In this document: positions 29,501-36,552 of the stretch, piece by piece
Numbering within the stretch: the stretch's first letter is position 1
Layout: every line of letters begins with the position of its first letter
NCBI GenBank assembly: GCA_030068145.1
Contig: JAPJBO010000025.1
Span: 288,501 to 352,500, forward strand
Length of the DNA: 64,000 nucleotides
From: Diplonema papillatum
Lineage: Eukaryota > Euglenozoa > Diplonemea > Diplonemida > Diplonemidae
Reading direction: 5' to 3'
Notes under the pieces: model-generated
The model's input: the letters and a program-made list of their open reading frames with translations, nothing else
The model's database searches: none
What the model was told of the DNA's origin: nothing
Position numbers and translations under genes: made by a program

Positions 29501-30404
29501 CTGGAGCTCATTGCACAGAGAGAGCTTGCCACATCCTCGGGTGAGATGTGCCTGTGCGTAAAGCAACATTCAGCTGTTGCACGGGGCCGAAGACCCCCGT
29601 GCAAGATGAAAACAGAACTCTTGAGCCGAGTGCCGGATGGAGAAGCTGACAACCTCTCACGCTCTATCCGTCCTCCGAAGGATCCCGCCCCACCCTTCGG
29701 AGAGGAGTCACAGGACTCAAAAGCAGCGTGTCGGAAACTCAAAGCCGACTGGTAAAAGTGACAAGTGGGCTATACTTCGATTCAGCCGTTACTCAAAGCC
29801 ATACACTTAAACACACACTCAAACACAAGACCCTAACACAGAACGTTTCATCTGCGGAGAAGGCGCAGTATGCTGCTGAAGCCAAGAAGAACAACGCCGA
29901 GAGACAGAAGGTGAAGGCAAGCTACAAGAAGGTGTGTTCAGTAGTTGACAACAATTCTAAAGGCCAACGATCGGCGGTCACCTTCTTTTTGCGTTGTTCC
30001 GGAGATATTCGCGAACGCATCTCCATCTCTTACCACCATCATCGGTTTCAGGGGGGTTTTTAACCCTTTTTTCAAAGCTCTTTGCATCTTTCCATCACTG
30101 TACTTGATCGCTATCGGCCTCGGGAGATATTTGGTCTTAGCAGAGGGTACCTGCCGATTAGCTCGGCATTCCCAAACCCATGCAGAAACTACCGAGTACT
30201 GTTACCAGCTGCCCAGCTGGTCAAAGGCACACTCTCCTGCAAAACGTACGCTAAACACCACAGGCGCCGACGAAGTACGCACTGTACGTGAAGCAGAACT
30301 TCGCTGCTGCATACGCCGCCGCCGCCAGGACGACGAGCGACAGGAGGCAGGCCTTCACAGTAGCCACCAAGGCGCTCTCGGCGAAGTACAAGAGCAGCCA
30401 GTGA
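20545..30404 (+). CDS. Copy 2: divergent H1-like/HMG-box-like mitochondrial protein, 3 exons (397 aa)
   Basis: Exons are 20545-21507, 29842-29931 and 30264-30404; donors are GTGTGT at 21508 and 29932, with CAG acceptors. This is the most divergent and longest member. The presequence is MNTLRVVRASAAAFAPAAVM, still basic and Ala-rich, so targeting is conserved although the sequence is not. The Lys/Ala domain spans about residues 30-290. The first HMG-like module is 292-351 and keeps Trp (AAKWK); the second is 352-397 with AAARTTSDRRQAF and ALSAKYKSSQ changes. Intron 1 is 8,334 bp and full of mobile elements on both strands. The upstream region lacks the CCACCTCCGCCTCC 5' UTR of copies 3-8, so its expression may differ. 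It could be a separate subfamily or ancestral type. Confidence 0.78.
21757..22405 (+). repeat. ~280-bp segment present twice, with hammerhead-like core
   Basis: CCCATCCAAAGGACCCACTG onward is repeated at 21757-22040 and 22119-22400, about 362 bp apart and nearly identical. Each copy has CTGATGA then GCTC, a 25-nt loop, GAGC and GAAAC, which is a hammerhead catalytic core with a 4-bp stem II. Stems I and III could not be paired convincingly. Each unit ends in a TTAAACTAAGATT(C/T)CCCCCC boundary. Confidence 0.7.
22400..22562. mobile_element. Small MITE-like element with CCCCCGTG(C/T)(A/T)TAAGATGGAT ends
   Basis: CCCCCGTGCATAAGATGGAT at the left is matched in inverse by ATCCATCTTATGCACCGGGGG at the right. 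An internal CCCCCGTGTTTAAGATGGAT also occurs. Another palindromic relative, CCGTGTTTAAGATCG..CGATCTTATACACGGGGG, is at 3367-3475. Confidence 0.6.
22569..23328. mobile_element. ~760-bp element with 11-bp perfect terminal inverted repeats
   Basis: GCGCACTAAGG at 22569-22579 is inversely matched by CCTTAGTGCGC at 23318-23328. Next to each end lies a GGGGGGTGCAACG..GCAACG segment, but in the same orientation. The interior has no recognised protein; a 170-aa minus-strand frame (23212-22700) shows no motif I know. G-runs flank both ends. Confidence 0.5.
23361..24112 (+). mobile_element. hAT-like remnant: BED finger and transposase N-terminus between AAACGTTTAC repeats
   Basis: The frame 23423-23782 encodes DAWEGVTITEVPG...VTYKFCDKAFSTASAEHLL, spaced like a BED zinc finger that lacks one Cys. 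In another frame (about 23785-23923) MVQFLTRATSGREAIRDFCY then EEAIGFNKATGRSFLTMVSVLRA resembles the segment that follows BED fingers in hAT transposases. Both sides carry GTAAACGTTTACCG/TTTATAAACGTTTACGTTTACTCATTTT. The frameshift and the stop after RAIST make it a pseudogene fragment. Confidence 0.6.
24141..24272. repeat. hAT-type terminal repeat with GCGATAAT cluster (left-type end)
   Basis: CCAGGCAAAGTTGTCAAACG then ATTCGCATTATC, followed by multiple ATTATCGC words. The reverse complement of 29325-29365 reads CCTAGGCATAGTGGTCAAAC then GATTTTCGCATGCGATAATA. The two ends thus face each other 5.2 kb apart. A third such end is at 1625-1775. Confidence 0.6.
24648..24698. repeat. Palindromic motif shared with 57315-57363
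   Basis: GTTGCGTTAGTGGGGAGTCA, TT(A/T)GCATGCAAATGAGTACCA, CACTATGC. CATTTGC and GCAAATG form the central palindrome (slightly broken here). The flanks GTGGGG and TACCAC also roughly pair. Otherwise 24270-24960 holds no gene I recognise. Confidence 0.6.
24967..26575 (-). pseudogene. Truncated C-terminal part of a second non-LTR element
   Basis: Read 26575 to 24967 this follows residues 695 onward of the 8379-11840 protein. CRDCNRGVQNTADHLWWECP then LRADRARWPSCTRVHGVVVEG matches CKHCGSGDTEDEKHVFWDCG and NRADWPRCTLEHGVVVPEN. Next comes LKGWLSALRWTNAGEVSCVE matching LVAWLSDMQWTENGQASMLE, then the terminal Cys/His clusters (QCCQVHHH, CCRAHRLTRCGTC, CCGRGHHRGG) and a Gly/Arg-rich tail. The matching pieces lie in different frames, so it is broken. 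The RT core is absent. Confidence 0.7.
27190..27880 (+). pseudogene. Non-LTR RT fragment (thumb region)
   Basis: FDVLGTMLSVGQGASRPSKR, then the ALYGTAVWQPPKKYVQALTR and GVWSGGLQRS blocks, aligns in pattern with KCLGVLVSTAKNRTERSDSE..LPAALSGCSFAPVSKVAMKR..LIWGGSNPKR of the intact element. It lies in a 316-aa frame starting at 27194 but lacks the catalytic motifs, which occur downstream in a separate fragment. The order is scrambled. Confidence 0.55.
27880..28470 (+). pseudogene. Non-LTR RT fragment (palm core, frameshifted)
   Basis: PISVSSAVYRLWAATRL, GLSADYEKCFDRLPHEVMFK (motif A), then in a second frame FSAANGILQGCPE, then in a third LNALVAVWVRAVEVLG..ALAFFDDTLAMTD with FFDD at the catalytic site. 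At least two frameshifts separate the motifs. It is a dead copy, related to but clearly diverged from the 8.4-kb element. It follows the thumb fragment, so the two derive from different insertions or a rearrangement. Confidence 0.7.
28800..29010 (+). repeat. Dispersed repeat, inverted copy at 49470-49655
   Basis: GGCGGTACTGCAGAGCCACG, GGCCTACGGGTCAAGTGGCT, ACCGATTTCCCAAACTAAGG onward is the reverse complement of 49470-49655. One frame is shared by both copies (GA(C/R)AEHKLVETVSHRAE), hinting at a decayed ORF. I do not recognise the family. Confidence 0.6.
29255..29375. repeat. hAT-type terminal repeat with GCGATAAT cluster (right-type end)
   Basis: ATTATCGCATATTATCGCAT, GCCGATTATATGCGATAATT, then ATTATTATCGCATGCGAAAA, TCGTTTGACCACTATGCCTA. 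It is inverse to 24141-24180 and same-sense with 1625-1775. It could close a 5.2-kb composite element or be a solo end. Confidence 0.6.
29470..29800. repeat. Spacer segment shared with 35930-36270
   Basis: From ACGGGTGCT..GGAGTTTGGAACAGCT through GAAAACAGAA..CTTGAGCCGAGTGCCGGAT to GGTAAAAGTGACAAGTGGGC. The copy at 35930-36270 lies between genes 3 and 4; here it lies inside intron 1 of copy 2. Its last 50 bp occur a further time at 36345-36410. Confidence 0.75.
29842..29931 (+). CDS. Exon 2 of copy 2
   Basis: After CACAG at 29837-29841 come 30 codons, NVSSAEKAQYAAEAKKNNAERQKVKASYKK, then GTGTGTTC. This is colinear with exon 2 of the other genes. Upstream lies a spacer segment (29470-29790) that otherwise occurs between genes 3 and 4. 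The 3' part of this gene may therefore have come from another unit by unequal exchange. Confidence 0.75.
30264..30404 (+). CDS. Exon 3 of copy 2
   Basis: Starts after CACCACAG (AG at 30262-30263) and encodes APTKYALYVKQNF, then a diverged helix (AAARTTSDRRQAFTVATKALSAKYKSSQ in two blocks), to TGA at 30402-30404. The conserved YALYVK start and KYKSSQ end are kept while the middle differs from all other copies. Confidence 0.78.
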   Translation, partial: APTKYALYVKQNFAAAYAAAARTTSDRRQAFTVATKALSAKYKSSQ

Positions 30405-30494
30405 CCCGACAAACTGACTGGAACGACGATCCGACCCAAAACGGCGTCTTGAATTTTCTTGCCGCCGCTCTCGAGTCACGACGTAAAACGAGAA

Positions 30495-30665
30495 CCAAAC
30501 CTTCTAACGTTTCTAGTGCTAACAATCTTGCGGGTTGCCCCTTGTATTGTGCAGGCCAACAAGACGTTGATCAGAATTCCTTATTACCTGAAAATGACAC
30601 AGGGTAAATACAAGGGGGAAAACGATCAACCGGCACGCACAAAACAAAACGAAGCGCCCGTTTTT
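30495..30665. repeat. Dispersed ~150-bp repeat; two tandem copies at 57370-57710
   Basis: TAGTGCTAACAATCTTGCGG, TTGCCC..GTATTGTGCAGGC, GATCAGAATTCCTTA, CAGGGTAAATACAAG, GGAAAACGATCAACCGGCAC. It sits directly downstream of copy 2, while the duplicated form is downstream of copy 7. TTGTGCAGGC looks like a splice acceptor, so a decayed exon boundary is possible. Confidence 0.65.
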
Positions 30666-31004
30666 TTTGGAATGAGTCACCCCCCCACTCTCCATCCCGT
30701 TCACGCTCGCTTGCGAAAAGGAGACACGATACCTTTTCATCCATTCCGTCTCCAACCTCAAGGCCAATCGGTTTCGAGAGCACCGCGAGATCCGCAAAAA
30801 ATCCCGGAGGACTTCGGGTCTCTTAAGACCGCCCGACTACACCCACGCAAGCGACGCATCCCTTCTAGAAGTTCCCGCCCCATCAAAGCACCGTCCTTTT
30901 CTCCTCCCATGTACAGTCTCGTTCATTGGCGCACACGTGCCAAGACGGCTTCACCCTCCCCCTCCCCTGAACACGAAACTAAGATTTTCCCCCCAGACAC
31001 GGTT

Positions 31005-31165
31005 GTAGGGGCCTTCTCCCCGTGATGGATTCGCCTGTGCTCTAGTAGCACGGGTGGTCCTGGCTGTGACGAGCTACGAACAGCCGCCTGACAAACCTGA
31101 CTCACACCGCTGTCCTGTCTGCAGACACTCAGGTTCCGCGCTGATGATGGTCCGCTTTATGTGTC
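31005..31165 (+). repeat. Second copy of the 12420-12572 repeat
   Basis: Near-identical to 12420-12572 up to GCTGATGATGG, then diverges. Downstream, GGTCC and GGACC flank a loop before GAAAC, but see the rejected hammerhead reading. Confidence 0.7.
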
Positions 31166-31309
31166 CGTGGCTTAAAGGACCGAAACACGGCGCAGACTGG
31201 ACCAGTGCGGTGTTGAGCACATACCCATTCCAAGCACGTTCTTGCAATCCCCCTCCCCCGGATGTTCCCCCTTCTTTTACCTCGCATTACGAAGCGCCCG
31301 ATCGGCAGG

Positions 31310-31690
31310 CTGACGGCGCCCGAACAAAGAATGAAAGTACGACAATGACAAGTAATGAAACGACGTTTACCTTGGCTGCACCAGCAGGGGTTCCTGGCTT
31401 CTCGTTTGTCGCTGGTGTTCTGACGGGCGCGAAGAAGTGGCGAACCATGTACGGGCGTCGCTGTCGAAAATGGACGCGGTTCATGGTATGTGTCTGGGGG
31501 ACTGACGGCGCCCGAACAAAGAATGAAAGTAATGAAAGTAATGAAACGACGTTTACCTTGGCTGAACCAGCAGGGGTTCCTGGCTTCTCGTTTGTCGCTG
31601 GTGTTTTGACAAAGAAAGCGCGAAGAAGTGGCGAACCCTGTACGGGGTGTCGCTGTCGAAAATGGACGCGGTTCATGGTAGTCTGGAGAT
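31310..31690. repeat. ~190-bp direct duplication
   Basis: GACGGCGCCCGAACAAAGAA, then ACGACGTTTACCTTGGCTG, CCAGCAGGGGTTCCTGGCTT, TCGCTGTCGAAAATGGACGC recurs at about 31314 and 31503. The second copy has a few short insertions. The plus-strand frame 31054-31794 passes through both copies, but its content is repeat. Confidence 0.8.
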
Positions 31691-31780
31691 TGACGGCGGC
31701 CTTCAGCTATCGCTCGGATTACCTCGTCGAGGATAGTTTGGATTGGAATGCAAAGAATCTGTGGCAGAAAAAACTGCCTG

Positions 31781-31970
31781 GTTGGGTTGATTGAGTGGGT
31801 TTGCCTGGCTGGGTCGATTGAGTGGGTTGCCTGGCTGGGTTGATTGAGTGGGTTTGCCTGGCTGGGTTGATTGAGTGGGCTTGCCTGGCTGGGTTGATTG
31901 AGTGGGTTTGCCTGGCTGGGTTGATTGAGTGGGTTTGCCTGGCTGGGTTGGTTGAGTGGGTTTGCCGGAC
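31781..31970. repeat. 27-bp minisatellite, about 7 copies
   Basis: Unit GATTGAGTGGGTTTGCCTGG plus CTGGGTT in tandem, with one unit missing bases near 31828. It lies in the spacer before copy 3. Confidence 0.9.
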
Positions 31971-32054
31971 ACACACAAGGTGTCCTTTTTCTGGAATTAC
32001 CTTCCACCCCGTTCTAACCAAAAAAAGAATAGGCGTGTGTTTGTTTGTACGTGC

Positions 32055-32096
32055 CCTGTGCCCAGTGCCCTGAATGTCAACGCTGAGAGATCAGGT

Positions 32097-32156
<60 letters not shown>

Positions 32157-32198
32157 TTCTAATTAAAGACGCGCATGAATGAACCAATGAGATTCCTT
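32055..32198 (+). pseudogene. 28S rRNA fragment with 14-bp flanking direct repeats
   Basis: GCCCAGTGCCCTGAATGTCA, AGCGCGGGTAAACGGCGGGA, GTAACTATGACTCTCTTAAG, GTAGCCAAATGCCTCGTC, GACGCGCATGAATG and GAGATTCC match the most conserved part of eukaryotic 28S rRNA, the region that contains the R2 retrotransposon and I-PpoI target. It is flanked by TTGTTTGTACGTGC at 32041-32054 and 32197-32210. That is the signature of an inserted rRNA piece with target-site duplication, not an rDNA unit. Confidence 0.9.
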
Positions 32199-32439
32199 GT
32201 TTGTACGTGCGGGGGAGGATTAGCCTGTTAGTGAGTGATAGTGAGTGAATATGATCGGTAGGCTAATCTTCTCCCAAACACGCTGCCAGCGTTCTAGACT
32301 GTTTACAATTAATTGTTATTACGAAAAAAACGAAACTTAAATGCTGCAACCGTTCAAAACCCTCTGCTTCGGGCTCAGACCTATTCGAACCAACACCAGA
32401 TCTCACTCATCCCTCGCCTCCACACCAAAACCCGCCACA

Positions 32440-34836
32440 ATGTTCGCTATCCGTGCCGCTGCGAGAGCCACGATCGCTGTTGCGCCTGTGGCTGCTGTTC
32501 AGCTCCGAGCAGCCAGCAAGGCAGCAGTGAAGAAGGTGTCACCGAAGAAGAAGGTTTCGGCCAAGAAGGTGGCACCGAAGAAGACTGTTGCCAAGGTTCA
32601 GAAGAAGACAGCTGTGAAGAAGGTTGCGGCAAAGAAGGTTGCGAAGAAGACAGCCAAGAAGGCGGTTGTAGCAAAGAAGGCAGCAGCGAAGATGGCCAAG
32701 GCTGCGAAGAAGGCGGCAGCGAAGAAGGCCAAGGCTGCGAAGGTTGCAAAGAAGGCTGCGGCAAAGAAGGCCAAGATTGCGAAGAAGCAGGCAGCCGTGG
32801 CGAAGAAGGCAGAAGCAAAGAAGGCCAAGGCCGCGAAGAAGAAGGCCGCAGTGCTGAAGAAGAAGGCAGCAGCTGCGAAGAAGGCAGCAGCTAAGAAGGC
32901 GAAGCTTGCGAAGTTGAAGGCGAAGAAGGCCGCTTCTCCTGCTAAGAAGAGGGCACTTGCCGCTAAGAAGGCGAAGGCTGCGGCACAGAAGAAGGCAGCA
33001 CTTGCCAGAAAGAGAGCTGCGGCGAAGAAGAACAAACTGGCCGCGCAGAAGAAGGCAGCGACTTCGAGAAAGAAGGCAGCGTTGGCGAAGAGGAAGGCAG
33101 CCGTGCAGGCGAAGAAGGCGAAGCTGGCAGCCAAAAGAAAGGCTGTCGCGGACAAGAAGAAGGCCATCAAGGCTGCAGGTGCTTCCAACCCGTACGCCTT
33201 GTTCGTTGCCAAGACCACGAAAGGCAGCAAGGGCAAGATCAACTTGAAGGATGTCGCTGCGAAGTACAAGGTGTGTATTCTGTTTGCCGGAGAAAGCTCT
33301 TTCACAGAAGGGTTCACATCTCTCCGTAACCTTCGAATCTGCCATCATGACTTTGCCATCTAGGAATCGTATCGTGGTTTGTTTCCATCGCGTGTCAGTT
33401 TCCCTTACTTTTGTTTGTTTCCGCTTTGTTGTGTGCGGACAGACCTACTGCTGCGGTTTCCTGCTCCGACCTATCGCTTGCCTCTCTGTCCAGAGCAGAA
33501 AACCGTGGCAACAGCCACTGAATGACTTCCTACGGGAACGTCTCAGTTAGACTTTGGCGGACAATGTCCGGCATGGGGAGGGGGGGGGGCCCTGCCAGTG
33601 ATCATGGCAAACGTTGAGCGTTTGAACGTTTGACAAACGTTTGCGTTTGCAAAATTCATGTCAAACGTGTATCAAACGTGAGTGAGGCGCTGGCTGCGCC
33701 TGCAGTGGGGACCGAGTGTGGGGTCGGCTTGTGAACACTCGAGCCACAAGGGCAAGATCTTCATGCCCGGGGCCCCAGAAAGTGGGAGGGAACACTTGCA
33801 GAAGGCTAGTATCTCCCTGTATCTCCCTGTGCACGCCCAAGGAGAACCAGAAGGATGTCTTGTTCCCTTATTTTTGTCTGTCCGCCTGCAGCCACGTGGA
33901 CAAGTGCTATCAAGGGTCGTGTACTGTGTACAGACCCGGTCCATCAATTGGCAAACGTCACGTTCGCACGTTTGTCAAACGTTTGCGTTTGATAAATCTT
34001 GTCAAACGTACGTTTGCAAACGTTTGATAACATCACTGCCCTAAGGGGGGATCTCGGGCCTTTTTTTTTTAACCTACAGGACAAAGCCATGGTTTGCCAT
34101 GCCGTCATCTGTCCGTCAAAAAATAGAAAGGTGGGGGAGGGGGGGGTTCTCCGCTATGCCGGCAAGTGTCCGCTAAAGTCTAACTGACACGTTCCCTGCT
34201 GACACGGATTCACGATCGTTTTCGGAAACATTGTATTGGACAAGAAAAGTAGCTGCTTCGGAATAACGGATGCCAAAAAACTCTACACAGAACTTGTCGT
34301 CTGCGGAGAAAGCGAAGTACGCTGCCGAAGCAAAGAAGAACAGCGCCGCAAGGCAGAAGGTGAAGGCAAGCTTCAAGAAGGTATGCGTTTGCTTTTACCC
34401 TGTGTGTGAGCACACACAACATTGTTGTCATAAGAACCAGGCTGTTGTAGGCTTATAAGCACGGGTACGGTGTCCAGTTGAGTGCCTCTGATACCACACC
34501 TCTCCTGACAACTTCCGGTGCTCAACTCAGCCCCAAGCCTCGGGTTATGATGCACAGGTGTAAACAATCTGCCCTCTTTGTTGTTGTAGTTGTTTGCCCC
34601 CATCATCGAGATGATAGACCAGGATCACGAGGCATGAATTTTTCATGCCCCATGTTGCTTGGCAATTCTCACTCGCCCACCCTCTACATGTGCAGGCACC
34701 GACGAAGTACGCTCTGTACGTGAAGCAGAACTTCGCTGCTGCATACGCTGCCGCCTCCAGGAAGACGAACGACAGAAAGCAGGCCTTCAAGATGGCCACC
34801 AAAGAAGTCGCGATGAAGTACAAGAGCAGCCAGTGA
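32440..34836 (+). CDS. Copy 3: mitochondrial H1-like/HMG-box-like protein, 3 exons (353 aa)
   Basis: Exons are 32440-33270, 34291-34380 and 34696-34836. The start is set by the presequence MFAIRAAARATIAV shared by seven copies, and by the CCGCCACA before ATG. Residues 248-277 (ASNPYALFVAKTT..KDVAAKYK) plus exon 2 (278-307, NLSSAEKAKYAAEAKK..) form the HMG-like module, with Tyr in place of the Trp of copies 1, 2 and 8. The second module is 308-353. The candidate trans-splice AG is at 32377-32378, 62 nt upstream. Intron 1 (1,020 bp) contains a MITE-like insertion at 33604-34030. One residue is odd: ATSRKKAAL where others have ATLRKKAAL. Confidence 0.85.
33604..34032. mobile_element. ~430-bp MITE-like element bounded by CAAACGTTTG clusters (intron 1 of copy 3)
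   Basis: TGGCAAACG..GAACGTTTGACAAACGTTTG, CGTTTGCAAAATTCATGTCAAACG on the left; TTGGCAAACGTCACGTTCGC, TTTGTCAAACGTTTGCGTTTGATAAATCTTGTCAAACG on the right. The ends are direct, internally palindromic clusters. The interior has no recognised protein. The other short introns 1 (copies 5-7, 241-320 bp) lack it, so it is an insertion. Confidence 0.65.
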
Positions 34837-36552
34837 GTTGGTGCTTCTGTGCCACCTGCTTTACACAGCACGCACCCCACCTGTTCTCAAGCGATGGTCT
34901 CACGAGCTAGGAACATGCACCTGCCTACGAACCAGAGCGGCTGACACACAGTTTCCAGGCTTTTCATTTTTAGCCACATGCAATGTGTGAGGAAACTGAA
35001 CCGCCCAAGTAGGACCTTCTGATCATGATCATTTGCCAAATTTGCCACCTGAATCCACGTCCAGGATTTGAGCTGGTGCGGTCAACGAAAGTCCCTTTCT
35101 ACTTTCTCCTACTCTCGCGGTGTACGGTTTTTGCGCCAGAGCTGATGGGGCACATGAGCACGTACCTCCAAGCCAGTTCTTCCATCTTCCCTTTTTTCAA
35201 ACGATCGGCTCACGAGCTAGGAACATGCACCTGCCTACGAACCAGAGCGGCTGACACATGTCCAGGCTTTTCATTTTTGCGCCAGAGCTGATGGGGCACA
35301 TGAGCTCGTACCTCCAAGCCAGTTCTTCCATCTTCCCTTTTTTCAACCGATCGGCGCACGAGCTCTTCTGTATCCCCTGTCCCCCCCTTAGTTAGAACCA
35401 CCCCCATTCCCCATCGAAAAAGATGATCTTGAAAGGTTGTGGGTGGGGCGGACCGACGACGAACCTGAAATCTGTCTGAAAGTAATCAGAATGGCAATGC
35501 GTAAGAGACGTCCTTCTGTAGATCGTCCGTCTCCCACCCCTTCCTTTCTCTCTGTACAGTTCCCATTTTCCTTTCTCCCGGCGTGGTGTGTCAAGGCTAC
35601 GCTCTAGCTATCGAGCTAGCGAAGTTCATGCCAGCGACAGCATTACTGCACAACGCATTACTGCATTGCCGCATTGTTTCTGCCAGGACTGATACGAAAC
35701 CGTCAAACATGCCTGACGAGAAGCCTGACCCGCGTTGCATTTTTTTTCTTGTCTTCTCTTGATTACGAAGTAGCGGCTTGACGCAGCGTGGTCCCAGAAG
35801 AAAGTTGCATGCACTCGTTTCTTGTCCCTGCGCTTCAGCGCGGCCCCGCCGGAAAAGGACGTCCGGAAACAGGAGGAATTTGCTGCGGCAACGGGAAGGG
35901 AAAATTTTGTTCGTTCATGACCAACGTCCATGACGGGTGCTTGCACCAGGAGTTTGGAACAGCTCGTCAGGCCAAGCTCGCCACATCCTCGGGTGAGATG
36001 TGCCGCCTGTGTAAACATTCTGTGGACGTTCAGCAGTTGCACGGGGCCGAAAACCCCGCGCAGCTAACACTGCAAGATGAAAACAGAAGTCTTGAGCCGA
36101 GTGCCGGATGGAGAAGCTGACAACCTTCCACGCTCTATCCGTCCCTCGAAGGATCCCGCCCCATCCACCCTTCGGAGAGGAGTCACAGGACCCAAAAGCA
36201 GCGCGTGTCGGAAACTCGAAGCCGACTGGTAAAAGTGACAAGTGGGCTGTACCTCGATTCAGCCGTTACCCACTCAAAGCCCTGAACTTGAAAACCGACA
36301 CGCAATGCCGATGCACTAAAAAAAATGGCTTGTCGGGGGCACATTTGGTAAAAGTGACAAGTGGGCTGTACCTCGATTTAGCCGTTACCCACTCAAAGCC
36401 CTGAACTTACGCAATGTCGACGCACTAAAAAAAATGGCTTGTCGGGGGCACAAAGTTTCCATTTTCTGTTGCTTCGGCTCATGATACTCAGTCCTAATCG
36501 AGCCCAAACAATAGATTCCACCCACCTCCGCCTCCACACAAAACCCGCCACA
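34837..36552. other. Spacer between copies 3 and 4 with shared 3' flank
   Basis: About 35170-35800 is the conserved downstream block found after copies 3-8: AAACGATCGGCTCACGAGCT, CTTCTGTATCCCCTGTCCCC, TTAGAACCACCCCCATTCCC, GGTTG..GGTGGGGCGGACCGACGACG, CTCCCACCCCTTCCTTTCTC, TACAGTTCCCATTTTCCTTT, CCTGACGAGAAGCCTGACCC. An extra partial copy of its start is at 34890-34960. 35930-36270 repeats 29470-29800. No protein gene is recognised. Confidence 0.7.

Noticed and set aside
31140..31240. Hammerhead-like reading: CTGATGA, GGTCC..GGACC, GAAAC, with ACAC..GTGT as stem III
   Set aside because: An extra U sits between CTGATGA and stem II, stem I cannot be formed, and the sister repeat at 12420-12572 lacks the GGACC-GAAAC half.
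32055..32198. A functional LSU rRNA gene piece (fragmented rRNA as in some euglenozoans)
   Set aside because: Clean 14-bp direct repeats at both edges and missing neighbouring rRNA point to an insertion. The organism's own rRNA map would settle it.
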